Shown here piece by piece: positions 1-58,021 of a stretch of 64,000 nt of DNA (position 1 is its first letter; every line of letters starts with the position of its first letter). The position numbers and the translations under genes were made by a program. Source of the stretch: Siphlonurus alternatus. Lineage: Eukaryota > Arthropoda > Insecta > Ephemeroptera > Siphlonuridae. The stretch covers positions 44,590,317 through 44,654,316 of the forward strand of contig OX463781.1 of NCBI GenBank assembly GCA_949825025.1, read 5' to 3'. Below the pieces are notes generated by a model that ran no database searches, was not told where the DNA came from, and worked only from the letters and a program-made list of their open reading frames with translations.

Positions 1-1260
1 GCGGTTTGTACGTACTGGACAATATTCATTTGCTTTAACTTCAATTTAAACGTGAGATACAAGGAAATGTTATAAAATTGCAATCAACAATATATATTTA
101 ATTACGAACGATGCAAATTCTGTTGTCTTCGTATATAACAATTAAATTATTAATTTATGGTTTTAATGAAGCATTTGTGACTCCATTATCGTCATCAGTT
201 TGCATAGTAATTACTTGATCATCAACGCTTATTTCATAATATATTAATTTTGCCTACAGTCGAGTATGAATACATTAAAATATATGAGTTTCTCAAAACA
301 TTTAAATATTCTCATTCTTATATTATAAAACGAAAAAAAAAATGCAACTTTCTATAACATTAACAATATATTAATTGTTTTAAAAATTAATGTACCCTTT
401 GCAGTATTGTCCACTTGATATATTGTTTTAATTACTGTTTATAGTGTCATGTGTATAGTGTACGGATATAAATATAAAAAAAGGGAAGCTATGCAGCATC
501 TGAAATAAAATAAAGCAATTGCAAACGACAAGTGTTATTTTATTAATTTGATTTATCTTGTCATGAAAAAAAAGAGTATAAAGTTTAGTAAAATTTTATA
601 GTGTCTATCCGTTCCTTCTTCTCTTTTACTTGCAAATAGCTGCAATGCCGTGCTGATGGGGCAAGTGCTTATCTCTCGTAGTCTAACGTTCTTAACTTGC
701 TAGCCTTAGAGACACTTGTCTCTTTATAATATAACATTGTATTTTCATAAGGATCATTTTCGTATAGTTCAACATTGTTTTTACCTTTCTATAAAAACTA
801 TAATACGGGAATATGGAGGCTCATTTTGTAGCGAACACCGATGGATTTACGCGTTTATAGCCATGGGCATAAAGTGTCACGTCTATAGTATACACACATA
901 GGTCAAGTTGTCACTTTAATGTGTCATGAGACCAAAGACTTTGAAACTGAATATGAAGATACTGGAATTTTTTGTTACTTAAAGGCATTGTCTTCTCATC
1001 GTAGTTTCAAGAGTCGACGCTAGATGTCAGACTTGTATTATTGCATGTTTATCATTGTGTCTTGGTCGTTAAGAAGCTAGGAAAGCTATAGTGGCGGATG
1101 AAGAAGGGAAAGAGGTAATCAGTTTATCATCCCCTGAGACGCTTGTCCTCATTAAACTTCCAACCTTCCCACATCATTTTAGCTCACTTTAAACTCACGC
1201 TAAATTAAATTTTGGATTATTTTGGTCATATTTTGTTATAACCTTTTTTTTTACACTTTC

Positions 1261-1324
<64 letters not shown>

Positions 1325-2390
1325 ATATTGTAATAAATTTTAACTAAAAGTTTTAAGTGTGCAATTAAAACCTGAACTCGGTATGTTTGATGTTCTTTAA
1401 TTACATTTAGCTTATACAGGTGTACCACAATGTAATTCAATTTATTATCTTTTTGTGTCTGTATATCTTATAACAATCAGATATAAAATTTGGATTTTCA
1501 CTCTATTCGAGCTCCAAGCTCATTGAAATCTGAACTCAACCTTGTTTATTGACTAAAATCTATATAAATATGTCCGAATAATAATGTAAATCCAAGTTTC
1601 ATGTACCTGTGCATCGTATAAAACAATGCTTTACATATATTTCCACGATCATATTAATTATAATTAATGTATATTAAAATATTAAACTAACACGCAAAAA
1701 GTATAAAACAAGTTATTTTATAAAATATTACCTTGTTTGTTTACTCTGCTATAACAATAACGATTCTAGAGATGAATTTGAATTATTAATTTCAAATTTA
1801 TGTATGTTTATATTAAATAGTTCCTTTGGTTATTTTTTTTTTTTTTATTTCTCTGTATAACACATTGATTCGCTAACAGAGCGTAGTTTGCATGTGGCCA
1901 GAAGCAAATATATCAATGATAAAAACATTTTATCGTTTCAATAAAAAAATATTTTTTGTTGTTTTGACGAATGATTGTTTGAAGTTGTCAAATAATAATG
2001 ATGTACATTGTTCCAATTTTACATCTAAAAGCCTCAGGAAATAATTTGTTTTGACAATTTATTTTTCATATAAATTGGTTTAAAATTGAACCTTAATGAA
2101 CATAATTATAGTTGATACGGATACAAATTGTTAAAATGAAACTATCGGTGAGACAGATATAATTAAATTAAAAAAAGAAAAGGGGGCAAAATGAGATTAA
2201 TCATGCAAGTGAATAGATCATAATGAGGTTCAAATTTGCCAGAAAAAACCTTCTATTGCTTATACAAATACATGTATGCCTTAATAGCAAAATGTAATAC
2301 CCGGTAATTTGGGAATCTTATTGTTGTTTTGAATATCAAATCGAAATACAGCCATGTATCGAGGCAGTTATTAGCTTTATTCCAATCTTT
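1..2390. other. Upstream TRPM intron, mostly featureless AT-rich DNA
   Basis: No coding exon could be supported. The stretch contains a TA microsatellite (1265-1319) and poly-A/T runs. Because the first visible exon enters in phase 1 from upstream, this sequence should be intron, unless an unrecognised short exon lies here. Confidence 0.5.
1265..1319. repeat. (TA)n microsatellite
   Basis: About 27 uninterrupted TA dinucleotides. Open frames through it (repeated Tyr-Ile) are artefacts. Confidence 0.95.
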
Positions 2391-3110
2391 CCCAGCAAAC
2401 CAAAACCTGCTGGCCTACAGCTGGCCACAGACCGGCTTGCCACTGCTGGCATGCGCTGGCAAGCCATGCTGGTTCTGCGCTTTTCTTGTATACCGGCCAG
2501 ATGCTGGACCCAGCGCTGGCATGCCATCACAAAATTTAATTTAATTTGCAATTAAATTAAAATCATTCAGTATCACCTGAAAATTATTTTTATGCTTAAT
2601 TAATATAAGCAAAATAAGAAAAAATTATCAAATTGAATAAAAAAATTGTCACCACCAGGAATCGAACTCAGGACCATTGGCACCGTAGGCAGGTGTCCTA
2701 TCCCCTACACTTTGGTGATTGTTAATAAATGTTTGATGTTAGTGCTTACTTATTATTCAAAATATTTGAACTTATACGGATATGAAGATTTCAACACAAA
2801 CTGTAAGAAAAGTAGCATAAAAGTATAATTTTTTTAAAAATTTTAATATTTTCTTACGAATTTAAGTTGAGGGATGTTAGAAATACATGTTTCAAAAATA
2901 AAAATTATTTGTCCCGAAAAAATTTTAAAATCAAAATTTATGGATGGCATACCGGTGCTGGCCAGCATGTGGGCCTCTGAAGGCAAGCCGCATGCTGTCA
3001 CTCCGTCAGATGGCCGACTGCTGGCCTCTGCTGGCAAGCCATCTGCCAGCAGTACCAGCAGCAGACCAGCAGCTGGCCAGCTGTAGGCCAGCAAGGCATG
3101 GTTTGCTGGG
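2391..3110. mobile_element. TIR element with GCTGGC-rich ends (720 bp)
   Basis: It begins CCCAGCAAACC and ends GGTTTGCTGGG. The left arm (2391-2530) and right arm (about 2940-3110) are inverted copies made largely of reiterated GCTGG/CCAGC. For example, CTACAGCTGGCC on the left matches GGCCAGCTGTAG on the right. The interior is AT-rich and holds a tRNA-like segment. No transposase is visible, so it is non-autonomous. A target duplication could not be read. Confidence 0.75.
2649..2718 (-). pseudogene. tRNA-like sequence inside the TIR element
   Basis: On the minus strand a 70-nt segment has ends that can pair (TCACCA with TGGTGA), a D-arm-like GTGT...ACAC, and GAGTTCGATTCC, which fits the Pol III B box and T arm. 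The anticodon arm is imperfect, so this is more likely a SINE head or tRNA pseudogene than a working tRNA. Confidence 0.4.
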
Positions 3111-3633
3111 TTGTTTCTTTGTTTCTTTCTTTCTTTTTTTTTTTTTTTTTTTTTTATTAATTCCTGAGAAAATTATTATAATTATATATGCTGGATAGTG
3201 AGATGCATTCAATTAATCCACCCCCCCCCCTTCCAAAAAAAATCAAATTTGTAAATTTTTTACAGAAATATTTATTGTCCTCAAATCAATAGGTGAATAG
3301 AGACTGTATAGTAGTGATTAGAAGGTTTTTGCAGCCGTTTTTATTTGCCCCATAAACTCATGTTTTTCCTTGTTTCTACTATTGTATTTTCAGCCTATGA
3401 AAGTTTTAATAAAATAAATATCAACATTATTTATGTCCTATTTTGAGCAGTCCATCAATTAAGTTTGTTCAAAAATTAATGTGAAAATTCTAAGCAAACA
3501 AAAATTAGCAACGTTTCTGATTTTGTAACCAGAGAACGAATTTTCAGTATATCTCCCTTCACTTCATGACCCTAAGACAGACGAGTTTTGAGTATCCACT
3601 TGCACTCACGTGATCGCTCTTTTATTATTGCAG

Positions 3634-50133
<46,500 letters not shown>

Positions 50134-51180
50134 TGGCGAAACAAGATATTTCAAAGGGAATATCAAATTTGAGTGACTGAAAAACTTTTCAATTAGATGT
50201 GAATATTATCTGAATAAATAATTAAAAAAATGAATCCAAAAATTTGAGTGACTGAAAAAACTTTTCTAATTTGGATGTGACACTTTCTCTAACTAAAAAT
50301 TAAATAAACTCTTATGTGATCACTGAACTAAAATCCTACTTCAATTTAATGTCCCCTCTTCAGATTAACTTCTATATAGTCTTTCCATTTTAACTCTAAA
50401 TTCAGTTGATGTTTTTTTTTTTTTTTTTTTTTTTTTGTTTTTTGTGTTTTATTGTGGTTTTAATTTTAACTCAGGAATGTCAGTATTATATTAAATAATT
50501 TAAAGGTGAAGGTGCTAGGGGTAAATTGTTAATAACAAATTTAAAATCATACTCTGATAATTAAATTAATTAATTTAATTTTTTTAAATAGTACCTTATT
50601 GTTTTTTGACCTATTTAATCTTATTTAATGGTACTTATTATAATATATGTTAACAAGTTGTTATTTTTTTGTTATTTAAATAAATCAGTTGACATGAAAA
50701 ATATTTGATAACAAAATTAAATTAAACTAATTGTTAAAATTATTTTAGATGAAGAAAAAAAAATACATTAAGGATAAAAGTTTATAAATTATTTTTTACA
50801 TGACTTTTAAAATAATTTTGTATAAAAAAATGTATTTAGATTGCACGTTGTGTTCTTTTTAAAATTAGATTTTTAAAAGAAGCTTTAACTTAATAATATA
50901 GCACTTATTAACTCTTGCACAATTCTCAAAGTTGTTTAATCAAAAAAAAAAAAAGTTTTATGATAATAATTATAGAAATTAAGAGTGTGATATATAAAAC
51001 AGTGTGTGGAAAATTTTATTTGAGTTTGCATCATTTAATTAATATCAATAAAAATATTTCTATAAGAAAACATCAGTTGCAAATTTCATATATCTGTTTA
51101 ATATTTCTTTTTTGTACTACCTATTGTTAAAATAATTTAGTACACTTAGTACGTTTGTGTTTTTCCACTATATCATTTAA
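50134..51180 (+). other. TRPM 3' UTR (downstream limit uncertain)
   Basis: Non-coding DNA follows the TGA. AATAAA signals occur at 50213, 50303 and 50679, so the UTR could be about 100 bp, 190 bp or more; the first two are the likeliest. A segment beginning aatttgagtgactgaaaaa occurs at about 50166 and again at 50241, a 75-bp-period duplication that carries the first signal between the copies. A T28 run is at 50409-50436. Confidence 0.5.
50213..50218 (+). terminator. AATAAA polyadenylation signal candidate for TRPM
   Basis: The first canonical AATAAA on the coding strand, about 80 bp after the stop codon. A second one lies at 50303-50308. Either would give a short 3' UTR. Confidence 0.4.
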
Positions 51181-51680
51181 CTGTTGGCAAACTACATTAC
51201 TGCGATGTGTCTAATACACTGATGACACCTATTGAATCTTTTTTTATATGGCTTTGTGTGAAACAAGAAAAGAAAAGAAGTTTTAGGTTTTAACTATAAT
51301 TGCGCCAAAGAATGACCTATTCTATATAATATGCACTAATAATATATCTTTTAAATATGTCCTCTATATATTAACAAATCTGTGTTAATATATTCTCTAT
51401 TTTTCTATCTTAAATGTTCATTCTATACTGTGATAGTATGGTAGAAATTTTTTCTGTCAAACTTCATTTGCTTATATAGTAAATATACTTTTTTTAAAAA
51501 ATACATTTAAAAATTAACTTCTAGTCCTATAAGACTACTAGAGGACTTATAGTTCTATAAAGTCTATGACTTCATTCTATTTTTATTTATTTATTTTTTT
51601 TAATTTCACTATAATTAAGAATGAAACACTGAATTATATTAAACTTCACAATTTGCATTATTTAAAATCATATTATACAT
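51181..51680. other. AT-rich intergenic DNA downstream of TRPM
   Basis: No coding or repeat feature recognised. Confidence 0.5.
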
Positions 51681-52072
51681 AATAGACAATAATGGTTGCA
51701 TTTTTTTATTTCATAATTAGAAAATATACCTAAAATTATGCTTTTCTGAAATTTTTCGGATTTTTTGGAGTGCGGGAACTAATTTTAAAAACAATATTTA
51801 AAATACCTGAATTTGGGTGGTACACCTGATGGGACAACCGTGACGTCATTTGTCGTGCTGTGATTGGCTGTTGATGATGTCACGGCTGCTGTGATTGGCT
51901 GTCGATGACGTCACGGTTGTCCCATCAGGTGTACCACCCAAATTCAGACATTTTAAATATTTTTTTAAAATTAGTTCCCGCACTCCAAAAAATCTGAAAA
52001 ATTTTAGAAAAGCTTAATTTAATGTATATTTTCTAATTATGAAATAAAAAAATGCAACCATTATTGTCTATT
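51681..52072. mobile_element. Foldback MITE with diverged ends and GTGATTGGCTG core
   Basis: Ends AATAGACAATAATGGTTGCA and complement. The arm module is a distant form of the A/B module (CGGATTTTTTGGAGTGCGGG, GAACTAATTTTAAAA). TGACGTCA at 51841 and 51906, with CTGTGATTGGCTGT twice in the core. Confidence 0.88.
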
Positions 52073-52503
52073 GAAAATTCATGACAAATTTTAGTTTTCA
52101 GATTTTGGTAAAATATCTGAAAATACCATTGTACTTAGAAAATACTGATTTTCATTATGATATTTTTGTCATATAAGTTTTTACATACTTTTATATACTT
52201 CTGCACAACGTAAAAAATAATTTTTATTTTATTTTCCACTATTCATTTTATTTTAGTAAATTCTCATATTGCTGGAGAAAGAATTAATAAAATTTAAAGG
52301 AATGAATAAAAACATACAAAATTGTTTCTCCACATTGGATAACTTTTAATTTGTATAAATTTGCAACATTTTGGTACATTTGATAAATACATTTTCAGAA
52401 GATGTTTTGTGTCCGCAGTGAAATTCAATACTTACTTTTAAATACTTAATTATTAGTATATATTTAAGCTATTTGGTGATCAAAGTCCATTTAGTGAGAT
52501 AAA

Positions 52504-52823
52504 ATGGACAATTTGCATGACATTTTTTGATTGCAGAAATGGATAGAGGGTGCAAAGTTATGCCACTCTGAATTTTTTCAGAGTTTTGAGAGACCAGGAA
52601 CTATTTTTAAAAAATTATTGAAAGTCGATTTTATGACGTCACGAGGAGTCTGTCCTTAAGAAAAGGATAAGCGCTAAACGCCCGTGACGTCATAAAACTG
52701 ACATTCAATAATTTTTTAAAAATAGTTCCCGCTCTCAAAAAAATCTGAAAAAAATTCAGAGTAGCATAATTTGGTACCCTCTATCCATTTCTGCAATAAA
52801 AATATATCATGCAAATTGTCCAT
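52504..52823. mobile_element. B-type foldback MITE B2
   Basis: Ends ATGGACAATTTGCATGACAT and complement; A/B module; TGACGTCA at 52634 and 52685 around CTGTCCTTAAGAAAAGGATA. Very close to B1 with the core in the opposite orientation. Confidence 0.92.
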
Positions 52824-53482
52824 TATCTTCTCTTACTATAGTTATAATGCCTCTGAAAAATAATGTGTTATTTTCACATTTTTTGTACACATTAAAAAAG
52901 ACGAAACAATAATATACAATTTTCAACCTAGCTATACCACTTGTTATATTATAGTTAAAATATTATTTGTCTATATTCAACAGAGTATATATTATGTGTT
53001 ATAGAAATGAAGAATCTTATTGATCATAGACTAGGCCTAAAAAAGTATCCTTCTCATTGGGAACAAGTATGACACAGCGTCTATTTCTAAAATAAATATT
53101 ATAATCACTGAAAAATTACATATTATATTGATGTTATAATGTTTTGTAGATCAAATTTAATCATCTATCTGTATAGTCCCTCTCCCCTTATATTTTCAAC
53201 CCCTTCCTAGCTGTGATTTATATCGTACGTGCCATATCAATTATCCTGCAAATTAATTATTTTAATTCCTAATTATTAATTTGAAAATAAGTTACATGAT
53301 ATTTATTATCAAATAAAGACAATAACAATTCATTGTTAATTTATATTTGGACAAATTTATAAATAAAATGAACATCTGAAGACACCTAATCGATCCAAAT
53401 CTAGTATGAGGGAGGGGGGATGAGGAAGGTAGCTGTCCCGTGTTGTTTATTCAGGCTGCTAAGTCTATGGCAGGTTAATGGA

Positions 53483-53644
53483 CAAGCTCGGACTGGCCAT
53501 AAGGCTGGGTCAGGAATCCCTGCAGACTGGCCCCTCAGATTTTTAACATTGGAGCATAGGAAAAGTGGCCTCAGACCCCCTGAAAAATGGCCCCTGCTGC
53601 CTATATAGCCCTAACTAGCCCCTATACTTCCCAGTCCGAGCCTG
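53483..53644. mobile_element. hAT-type MITE (CAAGCTCGGACTGG ends)
   Basis: 162 bp with ends CAAGCTCGGACTGG and CCAGTCCGAGCCTG. Flanks TTAATGGA and TTGATGTA match in 6 of 8 positions, compatible with an aged hAT duplication. Confidence 0.72.
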
Positions 53645-53810
53645 TTGATGTACAATAGATGATAATATACATAAAACAACATATATTTGGCATATTATAC
53701 AAATTGAACCCTCTAATTTATAACAATGCTATTTTATTATAATAAAAAACATATAGAATAAATTGTATTTATTTTTTGTGACAGGGTGCATTAAAATTAT
53801 CAGACAGTCG

Positions 53811-53815
<5 letters not shown>

Positions 53816-53865
<50 letters not shown>
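53816..53865. repeat. (TA)n microsatellite
   Basis: About 25 TA units. Confidence 0.95.
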
Positions 53866-53867
<2 letters not shown>

Positions 53868-55440
53868 TATTTATTGAGGTAATGGGAATTAAAACTAGCT
53901 CTTTTTGAATAGATAACATTTAATTTTTTTTTTTAACAAATTTTAATCTTCTTTTATTTTTTTATTATATTTCCCTCGTGAATACTTTTGGGCTGCATTG
54001 CTAGCAGGGGCCGGTTTATGCTAATGTGTTTCAATTAGTGTTTCGTGGGGTGTGTTCATGTTTATATTACAATTTGTGCTTGAAGTTCATGGAATGGATA
54101 ATAAATGTCATATTAATACTATTTAAATTTAATTTTACATAATTTTTGCACTCATTTTTTTTTTTTTTTTTTCCTCCCTGAGTTTTTAGTTTATAATGAC
54201 ATTCATTTTAACATTAAATTTATTTGGTAAGCTGTAATTTCAAATTTTGTTTCTGGAGTGACTATATAGTATTATCAAAAACAGGCCTAAATTTGTAATG
54301 GAATGAAAATAAAGAAAAATGTATTTTACAAATGTTTGGTAAAAAAAAAACAACATTTTGTAACAAAAGAAAATATATGTAAATATCTCGTTAATTTTGC
54401 ACATACTGATGTAAATAATATTTGAAACTTTTTTAATACAACATTATTCTTATTATTATGAACATATGTGTATATAGCTATTAAATCCTTTTGTGCTGGC
54501 ATGAGTAATGAAATTGTGTTATAATAAAAAGTATAAAAAATCAACAGGAAAATATTTCACTTTAGCAATAATTAAACCTCCTTAGATTTTTGAGTCGTTT
54601 AAAAGAAATATGTGTTTATTAATTTTACTACAAAAAAAAAATATGTGTATTTGATAATGTTTAATACCATGAAAAAATTTGTCGTAATTTGTGTTACATA
54701 TCAATAAAAGAAATTAACAATTTAATTATATAGCGTTGCTTTTTTTTTATTTTTAAACTTGATTAATACCTTTATTTATTTTTAATTCATTTTGACGTAA
54801 CTCATATCACTTAATTATATCTCGACTTTATACTGACCTAGTCACAGAAAATTGTTGCAAGAAAGAAATCGAATAAATTTTAAAATTTTAAGAAATTTTA
54901 ATTTTAAAACTTAATCGATCATGTTTTAGGAAATTCAAAGAGTGTTTTTTTCACTATAATATAATAACTTTATTTCCAGCTTCCGCATATGCGCGTATAT
55001 ATACACGTTATATAAAGGCTCGATGAGTCATCAATTAAACTATTATCATATTATATAATATTATATTTATAAACTTTTAAGACAGCTAGGTCTACTTCAA
55101 ATTTAGTATATATACCACTGATTGATGGCGATCGAGTCCCCTGCAAGTCTAATAATATATATATATAATCATAAAAAGTATTTAGGTTCAATTGTATGCT
55201 CCTAATTGTTCTAAAAATTATAATAATATGAATCATATCTTATTTTTTATTAAATACATAATATAAAAAATTACAATAGTATATTGTTGGTGTAGATAGA
55301 TTTTTAGGGCGTACGCGAGTAGAATATATATCATTTATTGAAAGTTAAAATTTATAATATTTTAACACACTTCTTCTTTAATGTTATATAGAATACGAAA
55401 TTCAGCCTTATGTTAATAAAGTTAGAGTAGGTTGAGTGTA
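53866..55440. other. AT-rich intergenic DNA with one dispersed repeat fragment
   Basis: CCACTGATTGATGGCGATCG and AGTCCCCTGCAAGTCTA (about 55117-55152) recur in variant form at 14165-14212. Nothing else recognised. Confidence 0.5.
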
Positions 55441-55449
55441 TTTGCTCTA

Positions 55450-55650
55450 CAAACGAGAAGAACATTCTTGTTGTTTCTGGTGACGAACGCAACAAAAAGT
55501 CTCGGACGGCGGAAGACCAGAAGTGAATCGAGGCGTGGAATGCGCACTGCCTGTCTGACTGGTCAAATATGCTAATGAGCTTGAGGAACCGTCAATGCAG
55601 TGAGGAGGCGTTATGATGAGGCGCCAAGTCATTGCGTGACGATTAACGTG
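55450..55650. promoter_or_regulatory. GC-richer island, possible regulatory element
   Basis: CpG-containing and distinct from the AT-rich surroundings, with ATGCTAATGAG (octamer-like). No splice-compatible exon found. Function uncertain. Confidence 0.25.
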
Positions 55651-57002
55651 ACCTATTAATATATCATTGCAACTATCCTCATTTACATATAATATTATTA
55701 TAAATATATGAAGCGTATATAAAGATTAATTTAGATAAAGCAGGTTTTTAATTAGCAATTAAACTATTGCAAATTTAATGTATATTTGATTTGTGTATTA
55801 ATTGGGTCAATTACAGACAAATCCAGTAAATTAATCCGATTAATCGGCTATATATATATATGTAGATTTTTTTTCTTTTTCAGAATTTTATTTTTTTATT
55901 TTATTTAAATTAATGCGGAAATGTTTTTATTTTATGCAAATTTCTATAATAAAAAATTGAGGTTTACATAATATATATTATTATATAATATTATATAAGC
56001 AAAACTTATTATATTATATGTGATACATTTGTTAGGTTTATTAAAATTGTGTTACTCACGTGAAAAGAAAGGCGCATGATATATTTTAATAAATAATGTG
56101 CTTTTTCTAAGCTTTATATTATGCAGAATATTTTTCCATTACTATTACTACTAAATTATTATATTGAATAATTTGATGTAAGTTTTGGAATATATATGAA
56201 TTGAGTATTAAATTTACTATTATAGTCTATTATAGACGTACAAAACTTATTCTCCTTTATATATCATCTTTTATTTTCAAGTTTGTATTAAATATTCAAT
56301 TTTCAATAATTATCAAATGAATACTTAATTTTATAGAAAAATTAGATAATAATTAATTATATCAATGATATACTATTATATATAATTTTTAACTTGTGTT
56401 TTAATTATTATTCTTACAGATTCAATAATTAATCTTAACTTATGATATAAGCTAGATAATAACTTTAACTTATATAATATATTATTATTATATTCATTTT
56501 CATATGCATAAAAATTGAAAAGAAAGTAAAACAGACCAATAAAATTCTTATGAAAAGGAAAAGTTTTTAAAACATTAAAGTAATTTGAGATAAAAGTTAG
56601 TGTTTGTATTATTTAGAACGAATTTATAAATAAATGAAGATATTAACATTTTCGTCCACAAAGGTAGCATCAGTGTCTACACTAATATATATGTTATTAT
56701 GAATAAGCTGTAATTTGATACACAAGAGGTCGTCAACAGTTCGAAGACCTTAAATTTATCTAGACAACTTTTTCTGCATGCGCCAATTTTATTTTTAATA
56801 AGAGACTTATTTAACCCTCGCAAAAGACGACGACAGAGCTGGGGTAGATGAACTTTTATTGACGTTTGAGTTTATAAATTGATGGTAATTTTAACATCTA
56901 AATTCTAAATAATATAGATATGTAATATATGGTGCAGTAAATATATTTATAGTGCAAATTACACATTAATTTCAATTAATATAACACAATGATTACCAGT
57001 TA

Positions 57003-57119
<117 letters not shown>

Positions 57120-57503
57120 TAGTTTGAATTACCTATGGATTGTGGTTACAATTAGATTTAAATATGATCTCTAGAAACTTATGTATTAATTATGATTAAA
57201 ATAATAATTAAAAAATACATTATGCATTGATTTATATTTATTATTTCTTTGCTATTCTAATCAAATTATTAATTAAATGATTATTTTATATCAGAAGTTA
57301 TAAAAATAAATTCTATTTATATGTACAGTATACGTACAGTTCTTAAATAAAAAGTTAAAAATTGAAAATCATACGTTAGATTCTAACGCGTGTATTCCAA
57401 TATTTAACTTTAAGGAACTGTATGTACATCATATATTTATAATAAGCTTAAGATTATATTATATTATAGTTTTGAAACAAAGAATAAAAAATTTTGCACA
57501 GAT

Positions 57504-57665
57504 ATTCGTCCCTTGTCCGGAATAATGAGCTATCTACTATTTCAGGTGAGCGCAATTATAAGCTGTAAATTGTAAAAAAAAAAATAGAGCTCATTGTTGC
57601 GCTCACCTAAAATAGCAGATTGTTCATTGCAACGAGATCGTGGTAGGCCGATCGAGGGATGATAT
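57504..57665. mobile_element. L-family hairpin MITE, copy 1
   Basis: CGTCCCTTGTCCGGAATAAT, GAGCTATCTACTATTTCAGG and TGAGCGCAA are mirrored by TTGCGCTCACCTAAAATAGC and a decayed GATCGAGGGATG. A sister copy is at 62934-63100. Confidence 0.75.
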
Positions 57666-57699
57666 AACATTTACGATAAATCACGCGTGCCTTGAAAAT

Positions 57700-58021
57700 G
57701 TAATTATATTGCGTGCACATCCTGTCTGTTTGGCTCGAGCGATCCTCCTAGGTGCGTCGGTCTTAAGGTAGGAGGTTGGCCCCGCATGCCGCGTGTCGCC
57801 TTGAACTTGTGGGCCAGGAGGGTCGACGGTAGGAACAGTTGCTCGCTCTCGATCCTTGCGCAACACATGGAGGGGGCCACCGCTGCTGCTGCTGCTATGA
57901 CTCGCTTTTTAGTAGCGCCACTAGTCTTCTCCCGAGTTTGATCACGTTAGTAGTGTCTGGAAGAACCTTTCTTCCGTATTTGTGAGGAGCTCGTATCGCC
58001 ATGACAATCCTCAGTCTAAAG
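57700..58021 (+). CDS. Candidate promoter and first exon of a downstream + strand gene (MTILSLK)
   Basis: A GC-rich, CpG-bearing stretch (57700-58000) ends with TCGCCATGA, seven codons MTILSLK (58001-58021), then GTAAGT. The start context and consensus donor make a short first coding exon plausible. A 24-codon upstream frame (from 57870, with a GCT/Ala run) ends before it. The partner exon would lie beyond the window, and I do not recognise the gene. Confidence 0.4.

Noticed and set aside
50409..50436. T28 run as a sign that the TRPM last exon is a retrocopy
   Set aside because: The run is in the wrong orientation for a + strand poly-A tail, and the exon is joined in phase to the multi-exon gene.
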